52,005 nucleotides of DNA from Bacteroidaceae bacterium (GTDB lineage Bacteria; Bacteroidota; Bacteroidia; Bacteroidales; Bacteroidaceae). The notes beneath the pieces were generated by a model, which did no database searches, was not told where the DNA came from, and worked only from the letters and a program-made list of their open reading frames with translations. Position numbers and translations under genes: made by a program. Positions 26,463-35,981 of this stretch are shown here, one piece after another. Every line of letters starts with the position of its first letter. Within the stretch, counting starts at the first letter, position 1. Location: contig JAFXGX010000041.1 in NCBI GenBank assembly GCA_017536695.1, forward strand, positions 1 to 52,005. Direction: 5' to 3'.

Positions 26463-26470
26463 CAAAAATA
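26463..26470 (-). promoter_or_regulatory. Possible -7 box of trmO
   Basis: Minus-strand TATTTTTG fits TAnnTTTG, 33 bp before the start. The nearest TTTG upstream (26497-26494) is 23 bp away, a little far. Confidence 0.4.
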
Positions 26471-26545
26471 AAGGATAAAGCACATGGATAAGGCAAAAAG
26501 CCGTAAATTAGCACTCAGAACAGAAACTTAAGTACAACTACAAAT

Positions 26546-27661
26546 ATGAAGAACAACGGACGACTGCTGTCACTTGATGTACTACGTGGCCTTGACCTGA
26601 TGTTGCTGGTGGGCCTACAGCCTGTAATGCGCCATTTTCTCATAGAACTTGACAACCCTTTGCTCAACGACACACTGCTTTATCAGCTTGACCATGCCCA
26701 ATGGGAAGGATTCAGAGTATGGGACCTTGTTATGCCGCTATTCCTTTTCATGTCTGGAGTAACAATGCCATACTCCCTGCCAAAGTACAGGAAGAACAAC
26801 GGGAACATGAAAGTATGGTGCCGAGTCATGAAACGTTTTTTTCTGCTGTTCGCGTTGGGAATGGTCGTACAGGGCAACATTCTATCGCTTGACCCCTACA
26901 GGATATACATATACAGCAACACATTGCAGGCAATAGCTGTCGGCTATCTCCTTACTGTCCCTATGGTACTGTACCTGAAGCCCAAATGGTGGCTTGCTGT
27001 GATTACGGCACTTCTTGTCATATATTCTGTTCCTATGCATATTGTCGGTGACTGGAGTCCGCAAGGCAACTTTGCATGCATTGTCGACAAGATTATACTC
27101 GGCAGGTTCCGCGATGGCAGTTCAATCGCTCAGGACGGAAGTGTCATCTTCGCACAATGGTATGACTACACATGGCTATGGAGCAGTCTGACATTCTGTT
27201 GTACCGTGGCATTGGGCAGTTTCGCCGGACACCTTACAAAGAACGGCGGGAGCAACCGTACAGCAACAGCTAAAAGGCTTTTCGCCATGGCAGCGGCAAT
27301 GCTCGTCACAGGAGTGCTGACAGGAGAGTTCCAACCGATAATAAAGCGCGTATGGAGCGCAAGCATGGTCCTTTACAGCGCAGGATGGTGCTATCTGTTG
27401 CTTGCCGTCTCTTATTGGTGGATAGATCTCAAAGGACACCGCAAAGGATGGGACTGGCTGCTATATTACGGATGCAATGCCATCACAGCATACCTGCTCG
27501 GCGAGATAATGAATTTCCGTTGCATTGCATCATCGTTGCTTCATGGAACCGAGCAATACATAGGCGGATGGTATCCTGTACTGCTTACCGCATGCAACAG
27601 CATCATACTGTTCTTCATACTAAGAGCATTATACAAGGCAAGGCTTTTCCTGAAGGTATAG
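26546..27661 (+). CDS. Multi-pass membrane protein, DUF5009 / heparan-glucosaminide acetyltransferase-like
   Basis: Inner-membrane protein of 371 aa with about ten predicted transmembrane helices. The start RLLSLDVLRGLDLMLLVG and the block DLVMPLFLFMSGVTMPYSL are typical of the family related to lysosomal heparan-alpha-glucosaminide N-acetyltransferase (DUF5009/DUF1624), which moves acetyl groups across membranes to sugars. Substrate here is unknown; in Bacteroidales a role in glycan processing is a reasonable guess. Single gene; no glycosidase genes are adjacent. Confidence 0.78.
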   Translation: MKNNGRLLSLDVLRGLDLMLLVGLQPVMRHFLIELDNPLLNDTLLYQLDHAQWEGFRVWDLVMPLFLFMSGVTMPYSLPKYRKNNGNMKVWCRVMKRFFLLFALGMVVQGNILSLDPYRIYIYSNTLQAIAVGYLLTVPMVLYLKPKWWLAVITALLVIYSVPMHIVGDWSPQGNFACIVDKIILGRFRDGSSIAQDGSVIFAQWYDYTWLWSSLTFCCTVALGSFAGHLTKNGGSNRTATAKRLFAMAAAMLVTGVLTGEFQPIIKRVWSASMVLYSAGWCYLLLAVSYWWIDLKGHRKGWDWLLYYGCNAITAYLLGEIMNFRCIASSLLHGTEQYIGGWYPVLLTACNSIILFFILRALYKARLFLKV

Positions 27662-27719
27662 TCACGCCATACAGAAGCATACAGAAGAGAGCCAACACAC
27701 AAGTTGCACGCCTATAATC

Positions 27720-27750
27720 TTGTTTTCTTATCAGTTTTATATTATCTTCG
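27720..27750 (+). promoter_or_regulatory. Promoter of the DUF4468 gene cluster
   Basis: -33 TTG (27720-27722), 20-bp spacer, -7 TATCTTCG (27743-27750). The best support in this window that TATCTTCG acts as a -7 box. Leader about 35 nt. Confidence 0.7.
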
Positions 27751-27792
27751 CAGTTGGTTATATATATTATAATTTAATTCTAAATAGAAAAC

Positions 27793-28386
27793 ATGAAAAG
27801 AATTCTTATACTCATAATGCTGGTTGTCGCAAGCGGTTCCGTTTCGGCACAACTCTTCAAAAAGGACAACAAGGTTGTTGAAGCACAATACCAGGCAGGT
27901 GCAGTTCCTGTCGTCAACGGCAAGGTAACGTTTGAAGAGTTAATACCCGCCGAGGGGATGAGTGCTGCAGAGATTGAAGAGAAGGTTAACGGTTGGATTG
28001 CCCGCCGCTTTACAAAGCCCACCGTCATCAGTTCAAAGCGCTACGAGAGCGAGCAGCCTCACACAGCAATAGTAAAGAGCGAGGAATATATTGTCTTCAA
28101 GAAGACTGCCTTTGTCCAGAACACTCCTAGAATATACTATTACCTGACAATCACAGCCGAGGACGGAGGATGCAGATTCAACATGTCACGCATTACCTAT
28201 TGGTACGATGATCAGGATGAAAAAGGAGGAATCCAAATGAAGGCCGAGAATTGGATTACCGATGATATGGCTTTCAAGAAGAATGGACGCCTCAAGAAAT
28301 TTGAGGGCAAGTTCCGCCGCAAGACAATCGACCTCAAGGAGAAACTGGTAAAAGAACTCACTGATGAACTGACATCCAATAGATAA
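27793..28386 (+). CDS. DUF4468 domain exported protein
   Basis: Exported protein of 197 aa with a signal peptide (to about residue 20, SVSAQ). The mature part matches my recollection of DUF4468, a Bacteroidota family with a TBP-like fold: PVVNGKVTFEELIPAEGMSA near the N-terminus and a later block of paired strands ending in a Lys-rich tail. No function is known. Its TAA shares a base with the ATG of a tiny membrane protein gene, so both are probably translated together; a putative porin follows. Confidence 0.75.
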   Translation: MKRILILIMLVVASGSVSAQLFKKDNKVVEAQYQAGAVPVVNGKVTFEELIPAEGMSAAEIEEKVNGWIARRFTKPTVISSKRYESEQPHTAIVKSEEYIVFKKTAFVQNTPRIYYYLTITAEDGGCRFNMSRITYWYDDQDEKGGIQMKAENWITDDMAFKKNGRLKKFEGKFRRKTIDLKEKLVKELTDELTSNR

Positions 28387-28556
28387 TGAGACCCGTTGAC
28401 AAAGCAAGATACATACTGAATATACTGTTCCTCATCGGAGCGGTCGCAACGCTAATCGTATACCTCACAAGCGGTAAGTGTCCGACATTCATCTATATAG
28501 GATTCACGACACTGGCAATAAAGGTTTTTGAGTTCATCCTCCGTTTCATAAACTGA
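28386..28556 (+). CDS. Small membrane protein, 56 aa
   Basis: A 56-codon frame starting at TAATG (one-base overlap with the DUF4468 stop) and ending 23 bp before the putative porin gene. The product has a short basic N-terminus (MRPVDKARYI) and two hydrophobic segments (about 11-27 and 35-52) separated by a short loop with a Cys (TSGKCPT). Tight spacing on both sides makes it likely to be real. Function unknown; a helper of the neighbouring envelope proteins is a guess. Confidence 0.7.
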   Translation: MRPVDKARYILNILFLIGAVATLIVYLTSGKCPTFIYIGFTTLAIKVFEFILRFIN

Positions 28557-28579
28557 GAAGTACACCATCCACCCCAAAA

Positions 28580-30661
28580 ATGAAGAGGAATCTAATATAT
28601 ATACTGCTGCTGATGCTGCCGGCAGCAATGTTCGGCCAGCACCTTCAAGAGCATCAGCTTGAGAACGGCGTCAAAAGCGGCATGGGCAGCGGCGAGGTGT
28701 TCAGTCCGTTCAAGAACACCCCCAAGGACTCTACAAAACATGAGATTATCGTTCCCAAGGAGATACATCAGTGGCATGTCGATGAGCGGACAGGCGAGGT
28801 ACTGGCTATTGATGCCGACACAATGCAACACATGTTCCAGAACTGGCACCTGACCGAAGGAATGAACGGCGAGTACAATTTCCTCGGCAACATGGGTACC
28901 CCCCGTATGTCAAGGATATTCTTCAACCGCCCCACTGAAACCGAATACAATTTCCTGCAACCGTACGACTATTTCTTCACGCGCCCTGGGAAGTTCATAT
29001 TCACAGACACCAAATCGCCCTATACCAACCTCAGTTACCACTCATCGGGCAACAAGGTCGACGGTGATGACCGTTTCAGAGCATACTTCACCACAAATGC
29101 AGGCAAACATTTCGGAGCCGGTTTCCTGTTCGACTATTTGTACGCACGTGGCCGTTACGACAACCAGTCAAGTGCACAGATGAACTTTTCTCTCTTCTCG
29201 TTCTACAGGAGCGACCGCTACAACTACCACCTGCTTGCAAGCCGCTACCACATGAAACAGGCCGAGAACGGAGGTATAACCGATGACCGCTACATAACCC
29301 GCCCCGAGGAGACCGACGGTTCGAACAGCAGTTTCGGCACAAGCGACATTCCGGTAAGGCTCGATGCCTCATGGAACCGCAACGAGGCATATACACTCTT
29401 CTTCACACATAACTACAACTTCGGATTCTACCGCGAGAAAGAGATTGCAGACAGCATAATTGTCGACAGTACCAGGATAGAGCAAGAGTTCATCAACGTC
29501 GCACGCATAACGCACACTGCAGACATAACACAGAACAGTCGCGAGTTCATAAACTACAGGCAGCCGTCGGGATACTACGCCGACACATACCTGCCAAAGG
29601 ACTCGACCGACAAGACACGATACTTTGAGATGACAAACCGCCTGTCGCTATCGCTCTGCGAAGGATTCAGCCGATGGGCGTTTGCAGATGTCGCGGTTTT
29701 CGCTTCACACAAGTACAGCCATTACGCGTTGCCCGACACGACGCCTGGCAGCGCAAGGGAGTACCGTAAAAAGTACAATGAGCACATACTCTCCATCGGA
29801 GGTTCAATATCGAGCGACCGCTGGAAGTTTTTCCGTTACCACGTTGAAGGCGAGACTGCCATAAACGGGGATGAGTTAGGCACATTCTCGCTCGACGGCA
29901 AGCTGGAGTTCGATTTCAAGCTATGGAAAAAGGACGTCATACTCAAAGCGCGCGCGTTCATGAAGAACAACCGTCCGTCATTCTACTACCGCCACTACCA
30001 CAGCGAACATTTCTGGTGGGACAACAACGACCTCGACAAGGAGTTCAAGACACGCATATGCGGAGAGTTGCATATACCGTCATGGAAAACAAGAGTGAGC
30101 GTTGGGGTAGAGAATGTAAAGAACTTCACATATATAGCCAACAATGCTGTAGAGATGACACCCGGCCGCTATCTCAACCGCTTTACAGTAGCGCAGGAGA
30201 GCAGCAACATCCAAGTGTTTACAGCCACACTGAAACAGGACTTCACTGCTGGGATATTCAATATAAATGCCGAGCTGACATACCAGAACAGCAGTAACAA
30301 GAGTGTGCTGCCACTGCCGGAGCTGAACCTCTATGCGAACATGTTCCTGAAGTTCAAGATAGCAAAGGTCCTTAACACCGAGATTGGAGCGGACGTCAGA
30401 TATTTTACCGAGTATTACGCGCCTGACTACTCGCCGGCCTTAGGGCAGTTCGTACAGCAGAACCAGGCCGACAGGATTGCAATCGGAGACTACCCTATTG
30501 CCAGTGCGTATGCGAATTTTCTTCTCAAGCAGACACGTTTCTACGTAAAATACTACCATGCCAACGAGACCGTCGGAAACAAGAAGCACTTTCTTGTTCC
30601 GCACTACCCGACGACAAAGGGAGTGCTATGGATTGGATTGTCATGGAACTTCTATAACTGA
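28580..30661 (+). CDS. Putative porin (Porin_10-like)
   Basis: Large outer-membrane protein of 693 aa. Signal peptide MKRNLIYILLLMLPAAMFGQ, then an N-terminal periplasmic stretch, then a long barrel with many aromatic-rich strands and a C-terminal strand ending in SWNFYN. Resembles the Bacteroidota putative porin family (PF14121). Substrate unknown. Follows the tiny membrane gene after 23 bp; the oxidoreductase gene starts 6 bp downstream, so the run 27793-32743 is probably one transcript. Confidence 0.82.
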   Translation: MKRNLIYILLLMLPAAMFGQHLQEHQLENGVKSGMGSGEVFSPFKNTPKDSTKHEIIVPKEIHQWHVDERTGEVLAIDADTMQHMFQNWHLTEGMNGEYNFLGNMGTPRMSRIFFNRPTETEYNFLQPYDYFFTRPGKFIFTDTKSPYTNLSYHSSGNKVDGDDRFRAYFTTNAGKHFGAGFLFDYLYARGRYDNQSSAQMNFSLFSFYRSDRYNYHLLASRYHMKQAENGGITDDRYITRPEETDGSNSSFGTSDIPVRLDASWNRNEAYTLFFTHNYNFGFYREKEIADSIIVDSTRIEQEFINVARITHTADITQNSREFINYRQPSGYYADTYLPKDSTDKTRYFEMTNRLSLSLCEGFSRWAFADVAVFASHKYSHYALPDTTPGSAREYRKKYNEHILSIGGSISSDRWKFFRYHVEGETAINGDELGTFSLDGKLEFDFKLWKKDVILKARAFMKNNRPSFYYRHYHSEHFWWDNNDLDKEFKTRICGELHIPSWKTRVSVGVENVKNFTYIANNAVEMTPGRYLNRFTVAQESSNIQVFTATLKQDFTAGIFNINAELTYQNSSNKSVLPLPELNLYANMFLKFKIAKVLNTEIGADVRYFTEYYAPDYSPALGQFVQQNQADRIAIGDYPIASAYANFLLKQTRFYVKYYHANETVGNKKHFLVPHYPTTKGVLWIGLSWNFYN

Positions 30662-30667
30662 TAAAGG

Positions 30668-31648
30668 ATGAAAAGTATCATCAAATGGGGATTCATCGGT
30701 TGCGGTGAGGCCACAGAGAAGAAGAGCGGTCCCGCCTTTTCGGTAGTAAAGGACTCCGAGGTTGTGGCAGTCATGGGTCGAGACAAGGAGAAGACACGCG
30801 ACTACGCCAAGCGCCACAATATCCCCCACTACTACACCGATGCACAGGCACTCATAGATGACCAGGAGGTAAACGCCGTATACATAGCAACCCCTCCTTC
30901 ATCGCATGCCACATATGCCATCATGGCAATGAAGGCAGGCAAGCCTGTATATGTAGAGAAGCCCCTTGCCGCAAGCTATGAGGACTGCGCACGCATAAAC
31001 AGGATATCGCGTGAGACCGGGGTACCATGCTTTGTAGCATACTACCGCCGCTATCTGCCCTACTTCCTGAAGGTAAGGGAACTGTTGCCCGAGATAGGCA
31101 AGGTGCTAAACGTACAGATACGTTTCTCGGTTCCTCCACGCGACCTCGACTACAATCGCGACAACCTGCCATGGCGTGTCATTCCCGACATTGCAGGCGG
31201 CGGATACTTCTACGACCTTGCACCGCACCAGATAGACCTGTTGCAGGAGATGTTCGGCTGCATTCTGCATGCCGAAGGATATGCAGCCAATCGTGGAGGC
31301 CTGTACAAGGCTGAAGACACAGTCAGTGCATGCTTCATGTTCGAGAACGGCATTCCGGGCTCCGGGTCATGGTGTTTCGTCTCGGATGAATCATCCAAGG
31401 AGGACCATATCGAAATTTTCGGCAGCAAGGGCACTATAAAGTTCTCTGTGTTCACATTCGAGCCGATAGTACTGCGCAACGAGAACGGCACACAGAGTTT
31501 CAACATTCCAAACCCCACCTACGTGCAGTTGCCGCTTATAAGGAACATTGTGGAACATCTGCTCCAGAAGGGGCACTGCAGTTGTGACAGCATAAGCGCA
31601 ACACCCACCAACTGGGTTCTTGACAAGATACTGGGCAAGATAATCTGA
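30668..31648 (+). CDS. Gfo/Idh/MocA family oxidoreductase
   Basis: NAD(P)-dependent sugar or inositol dehydrogenase-like protein of 326 aa. A Rossmann nucleotide site (WGFIGCGEA, about 7-15), the conserved EKP motif (97-99) and the substrate-region GGGYFYDLAPHQIDLL (His near 208) are all present. No signal peptide, so it is cytoplasmic. The family is too broad for a substrate. It is 6 bp after a porin gene, and glycan-sugar metabolism is a fair guess. Confidence 0.88.
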   Translation: MKSIIKWGFIGCGEATEKKSGPAFSVVKDSEVVAVMGRDKEKTRDYAKRHNIPHYYTDAQALIDDQEVNAVYIATPPSSHATYAIMAMKAGKPVYVEKPLAASYEDCARINRISRETGVPCFVAYYRRYLPYFLKVRELLPEIGKVLNVQIRFSVPPRDLDYNRDNLPWRVIPDIAGGGYFYDLAPHQIDLLQEMFGCILHAEGYAANRGGLYKAEDTVSACFMFENGIPGSGSWCFVSDESSKEDHIEIFGSKGTIKFSVFTFEPIVLRNENGTQSFNIPNPTYVQLPLIRNIVEHLLQKGHCSCDSISATPTNWVLDKILGKII

Positions 31649-31663
31649 CAAAACGGTTCAAGA

Positions 31664-32743
31664 ATGGGATTATCGGCAGAAACAAAGGGCATATTCTGGC
31701 GGGCTGTGGCGATTGTCATCGCCATGATGCCTTTCATGCCGGCCAATGCACAGGTAGACTCATTTACTGAAAAGGTTGTCGGCGGCACAAAAGAATTTGT
31801 AAGGGAAACCGAGGCATTCATCGAGAACACCCTCGACAGCAAGGACAGCATATATATATCGCCCAACCTGTACAACTTCACCATAATGCCCCAGTACTCA
31901 TACTGCTATGACTACTACCGTTTCTCCTCATCTGAAACAGAGCAGAGCATCACGCTGACACCGGGCAGCAGCCACAAGATAGGCCTGTATGTAGGTTGGC
32001 GCTGGATATTCCTGGGATACAGTTTCGATGTAAGCAGCAACAGTCCGCAAACCGACCTGAACTTCAGCTTCTACACATCAGCCGTAGGAATTGACCTTTT
32101 CTACCGCAAGCGGAGCGAAGGCTACAAGATAAGGACGCTCAACGGTTTCTATGAAAACGCGACCAATGAGTTGAAAAATTACAACCACAACTTCGACGGC
32201 CTGACCGTCACACAATACGGTACTAATCTCTATTACATATTCAACAACAAGAGATTCTCCTACCCTGCCGCATACAGCCAGTCGACAAACCAGCGGATAA
32301 GCGCAGGCTCCTTCATCCTCGGGCTATCATACAATGAACAATCGTTCCTGTTCGACCATTCTAAGTTCGACGCCTCAATCAGCGGGCAGCTCAACGATGA
32401 ACTCAAATTTGAAGATGTAAAGTACAAGGACTTCAGCATCAATTTCGGTTACAGTTACAATTGGGTATTCGCGAAGGACTTTCTCGCCAACATCTCATTG
32501 ACACCGGCCATAGGATATAAAAACACCTCGCTGTGGCTACGCGACAGCAAGGAGTTATTGTCAAGCATAAACTTCGACTTCATAACACGCGCGGCAATAG
32601 TATACAACAACAGCAGATACTATGCCGGCGCGTCGCTTGTCTCACACACCTACTCCTACACGAAGAACTCTCTCTCCATTCTCAACGGATTCGGTGTCAT
32701 AAATTTCTATTTCGGAGTAAACATCGGACGGAAGAACAAATAG
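31664..32743 (+). CDS. DUF4421 outer-membrane protein
   Basis: Exported protein of 359 aa. A basic N-terminus and hydrophobic stretch (about 8-28) ending in NAQ act as the signal peptide. The body has repeated aromatic-rich strands (YKIRTLNGFYENA, FSYPAAYSQS, INFYFGVNIG) typical of the DUF4421 barrel family of Bacteroidota; function unknown. Last gene of the plus-strand run. It converges with a FadL-type gene 10 bp away, with no obvious terminator between. Confidence 0.75.
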   Translation: MGLSAETKGIFWRAVAIVIAMMPFMPANAQVDSFTEKVVGGTKEFVRETEAFIENTLDSKDSIYISPNLYNFTIMPQYSYCYDYYRFSSSETEQSITLTPGSSHKIGLYVGWRWIFLGYSFDVSSNSPQTDLNFSFYTSAVGIDLFYRKRSEGYKIRTLNGFYENATNELKNYNHNFDGLTVTQYGTNLYYIFNNKRFSYPAAYSQSTNQRISAGSFILGLSYNEQSFLFDHSKFDASISGQLNDELKFEDVKYKDFSINFGYSYNWVFAKDFLANISLTPAIGYKNTSLWLRDSKELLSSINFDFITRAAIVYNNSRYYAGASLVSHTYSYTKNSLSILNGFGVINFYFGVNIGRKNK

Positions 32744-32753
32744 TCCGGGAGCA

Positions 32754-34292
32754 TCAGAACTTGATTCCCAACGTTGCTGTCAGTGTGTGGTTCGAGTACT
32801 CCATCTTTGCAGCAGGATTTACATACTCCCTGTCATAGTAGGGATAGAAGTCAGCCTCCTGGGTATCATACACATACGCCATATCAAAATAGAACACCTT
32901 TCCACGATAACCGGCACCCAACGTGACAGCTTCTTTGCTGAAACGGTTGTTATAGTCAGTAGAGGTTGCCGTCACAGGCATATTCATCATCTCCTTGTAA
33001 GCGTCACTTCTGAACGGAGCTGAAGAATAGCAATAACCTCCACGCAGACTAATTCCGCCACCCAGATTGAACTCAGCACCCACGCGCAACGAGTGCTGCT
33101 CCTTAAGATTATACTTTATCTCCTCGTTCTGTGCATACTTGCTTCCGGCATCAACACGGCCGTATTTGGCCGAAGAGTAATCGGTATACTCATAATCGAC
33201 ATTCAATGCCATGAAAGTTCCGAAAGTATAAGAGGCCGATGCAATATAACGCCAAGGAGTATTGAACTTGCTCCTTACCTGAAGGACATCGTAGAACAGT
33301 TCCTCATCACGGGTATCATAGAAGTCATTGAAAGGGCCATTGATATCAGCATAGGTAAAATTCTTCAAATCGTACCATGTTGGAGTATGTACCGCAACAC
33401 CCAACTTGAACGGAGAGTACTTGAACGGACGGAGAATCGCTCCCAACTTGATATTGAACCCATTACCCTCTATGTGGTTATAGTTACCTATAGAATAGAT
33501 ATCCCCGACCTCATCATACTCGTAATATACTGTATTTGCAGTGTAATCAACAGCAGCCAGTGAGAATGTAGCTCCGACATAGAGCCTGTCATTGATGTTT
33601 GCCGAGACATTTATGTCAACCTCCGATACACCGCCACGCTCCTCATTGATGAATTCCATGCCGGTAGGTGCAAATATCAATGAACCGTCAGTACGTGTCA
33701 GGAGATTGCCATCGGTATCGCCTATGTTGGCATATGTGGCAAGCAACGGTAGCCATGAATAGCCAAAGCCTTCGAACGCCCTGTAATCAAGCCCCTCAAG
33801 TTCAAAAGGATTATTGTCATAAAGTTCCCTGATTGCATACTGCTGTGAGAATTGGGTATCATCGGCAATGGCAGAGCCCCTCATGGTAAATTCATTGGCA
33901 AGCCCGTTCTTCCTGCGATAGCCGAGACCAACGTTGAAGAACTTCAGAGCACCACCGTCATAAACCTTGTTCGCCAATACCGCACCAAAGCTCTCGACAT
34001 CAAAGTTCACATTATCAGTATCGACCACAGTTCCGTTATATGCAGCCTTTGTACGGTTAAAAGCCATGCTTCCAGTAAAGGCAAAATCATTGCTGCGGTA
34101 AAGCGCTATGCCGGCCGGATTGCTTCCCATAACCGAGATATCTCCACCCAATGCACCCATGGCACCGCCCATTGAGATGTAACGCGACGTACCCGTCAAA
34201 TCATTCTGCATGAAAGATGCAGTCTCATACATATTCTGGGCACCCAGTCCCAAAGGCAAGAAAGATAAAAGAATATATAATGTCCGTTTCAT
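32754..34292 (-). CDS. OmpP1/FadL-type outer-membrane transport protein
   Basis: Outer-membrane barrel of 512 aa. After the signal peptide (MKRTLYILLSFLPLGLGAQ) comes the N-terminal hatch-like region with GTSRYISMGGAMGALGGDISVMGSNPAGIALY in part (motif SNPAG), characteristic of OmpP1/FadL/TodX proteins that import hydrophobic compounds such as long-chain fatty acids. The ligand here is not known. It ends in a typical aromatic final strand (LGIKF). Independent of the convergent DUF4421 gene. Confidence 0.85.
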   Translation of the reverse strand: MKRTLYILLSFLPLGLGAQNMYETASFMQNDLTGTSRYISMGGAMGALGGDISVMGSNPAGIALYRSNDFAFTGSMAFNRTKAAYNGTVVDTDNVNFDVESFGAVLANKVYDGGALKFFNVGLGYRRKNGLANEFTMRGSAIADDTQFSQQYAIRELYDNNPFELEGLDYRAFEGFGYSWLPLLATYANIGDTDGNLLTRTDGSLIFAPTGMEFINEERGGVSEVDINVSANINDRLYVGATFSLAAVDYTANTVYYEYDEVGDIYSIGNYNHIEGNGFNIKLGAILRPFKYSPFKLGVAVHTPTWYDLKNFTYADINGPFNDFYDTRDEELFYDVLQVRSKFNTPWRYIASASYTFGTFMALNVDYEYTDYSSAKYGRVDAGSKYAQNEEIKYNLKEQHSLRVGAEFNLGGGISLRGGYCYSSAPFRSDAYKEMMNMPVTATSTDYNNRFSKEAVTLGAGYRGKVFYFDMAYVYDTQEADFYPYYDREYVNPAAKMEYSNHTLTATLGIKF

Positions 34293-34346
34293 GATTTACT
34301 GTTTTATGTTTGTCAAAGTATAGTCATTCCCATTATAATGGTTGAA

Positions 34347-35810
34347 TTATCTGCCGCGGCCACCACCCGAGCCACGGGAACCGCCACCTGAGCTGCCACG
34401 TGAACTTGAACCACCACCGAATCCGGAACTGTTGCTTCGGCTGCTTGAACCGCTGCTATAACTTGAGCTATTGCTACGCGAACGGCTGCTTGAACCGCTG
34501 CTGTAACTTGAGCTATTGTTACGTGAACGGCTGCCTGAACCGTTGCTGTAACTTGAACTGCTGCGCGACTGGGTAGAGCCGCTGCGTGAACGTGTCACGT
34601 TGGTACTGCTCTGTCTATTGTAGCTGCCTGATGATGAGCCGCGACGGTTCACTGTTCCGCTCTGTTCTCTCTTTGAGCCACCATCATTCCTGCTCTGACG
34701 CACATTGCCGTTGGAACTGCCGGCTGCTGAACTGTTTCTCTTGTTGCCCTCGGCATTGACCATGCTTCTTGCAGGCTGCTGACGGCGTGCACCGTTCTCG
34801 CCTACCTTGCGGTTACCTTCATTGCCCGAGCCGAACCTTATCTCGCGCACCTGGCCGTTTCCGTTCCTGTTACTGCCACTCAGGTTAACTCCATCGCGGT
34901 TATTTTTACCCTGACCATCATTGCGCTGTCCTACAGCTGAAGCGTCACCTCTTCCGTTGTCCTTTCTCACACCTCTGAGGTCGACACCGCCATTGTTACC
35001 CTTGCCAGCAACAGCACCTCTGTCATTGCCGCCTCTTACCGAAGAGTTTGATGGGATATTGTCTCTCTTTGCCGTTACAGCACCATTGTGAGGGACTCTG
35101 CGGTTCGGGCGACGTCCGTCATACCATCTGTCTGCATGTAGATGGCCGTTCCAGTGAGGTCCGTACCAGTTGTGACCGTACCAGTTGTGACCGTACCAAT
35201 AGTGGTCATAATAGTGATGATGATATCCATGATGATGCCATCCCCAGTAAGGAGTACAGCCCCAGCTGTAGTAATTGTACCAGCTTCTCCAGTTATAGTA
35301 GTTCAGAGAGTTCCATGCGAATGAGAAATCTCCCCAGAAATAGAGAGGGTTATTCACTGTAGGATATATGTCTATTGAGTACCCGTTGTCATACACATAC
35401 CAGTCATTAATACCACAGCCATATGAAAGGTCCCAGTATATTGAGCTGAAAGCCCTGCGGGGAGAATGGAAGCGGACAATACGGGTCGAATAGTCATACT
35501 CCTGATATTCATCATCATAATACTCGTCACTGTAATTCTCCTCAATATAAGCCTCGGGGTCATTGGTATATCCGCCGGAACGCCTGTTATACTCATCCAC
35601 ATCACGCATGGAGCTCTTTGCCGCACTGCTGATGCCGTACTTGTCCGATACACTCTCGACAACAAGTGTCTTCTTTTCGCTCTCCCTCTTGGGAACGAAA
35701 TAGATATCATCGGCCTGAGCGTATCCGGCCAAAGGAGAAATCAGCAAAAGCAACATAGCCAATGCCTTCATGAGACTCTCCATCTGAACACGTCTAAATT
35801 GATTTTTCAT
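34347..35810 (-). CDS. Exported low-complexity protein, aromatic/His-rich then Ser/Arg/Gly-rich
   Basis: Unrecognised protein of 487 aa. The start could be 35810, 35783 or 35771; a hydrophobic signal ends near LAGYAQA. Then follow an acidic Tyr-rich stretch, a region very rich in Tyr, Trp and His (about 130-225, with repeats HNWYG), an Asn/Gly/Arg-rich middle, and a C-terminal 110 residues made almost only of Ser, Gly, Arg and Asn (repeats of SSSYSSGSSSRS). The composition suggests a flexible surface or metal-binding protein, not an enzyme. The C-terminal repeats are genuine, since the DNA varies at synonymous sites. Related proteins appear to exist in Bacteroidales. No function is proposed. 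Confidence 0.7.
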   Translation of the reverse strand: MKNQFRRVQMESLMKALAMLLLLISPLAGYAQADDIYFVPKRESEKKTLVVESVSDKYGISSAAKSSMRDVDEYNRRSGGYTNDPEAYIEENYSDEYYDDEYQEYDYSTRIVRFHSPRRAFSSIYWDLSYGCGINDWYVYDNGYSIDIYPTVNNPLYFWGDFSFAWNSLNYYNWRSWYNYYSWGCTPYWGWHHHGYHHHYYDHYWYGHNWYGHNWYGPHWNGHLHADRWYDGRRPNRRVPHNGAVTAKRDNIPSNSSVRGGNDRGAVAGKGNNGGVDLRGVRKDNGRGDASAVGQRNDGQGKNNRDGVNLSGSNRNGNGQVREIRFGSGNEGNRKVGENGARRQQPARSMVNAEGNKRNSSAAGSSNGNVRQSRNDGGSKREQSGTVNRRGSSSGSYNRQSSTNVTRSRSGSTQSRSSSSYSNGSGSRSRNNSSSYSSGSSSRSRSNSSSYSSGSSSRSNSSGFGGGSSSRGSSGGGSRGSGGGRGR

Positions 35811-35842
35811 AGCCGTTTATTTTAAAGGATTCTTATCTGCAA

Positions 35843-35850
35843 CAAAAATA
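35843..35850 (-). promoter_or_regulatory. Possible -7 box of the low-complexity protein gene
   Basis: Minus-strand TATTTTTG fits TAnnTTTG, 33 bp before the start at 35810. TTTG at 35870-35867 is 16 bp upstream, slightly short for a -33 box. Confidence 0.4.
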
Positions 35851-35910
35851 TATAATGAAAAATATGCAAAAAAGGGAAAAAACCTACAAAAAGAGGGGGA
35901 TTTCCCTATT

Positions 35911-35945
35911 TATAAAAAAGCGGATGTGATCATTTCACATCCGCT
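35911..35945 (-). terminator. Intrinsic terminator of the ilvD-ilvB-ilvN operon
   Basis: Perfect 11-bp stem AGCGGATGTGA/TCACATCCGCT (35919-35929, 35935-35945) with a 5-nt loop; the minus strand continues in a T run. Lies 36 bp past ilvN. Confidence 0.93.
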
Positions 35946-35981
35946 CTGTAAGAATCAATACAAGAACAAAGGCAACACACT

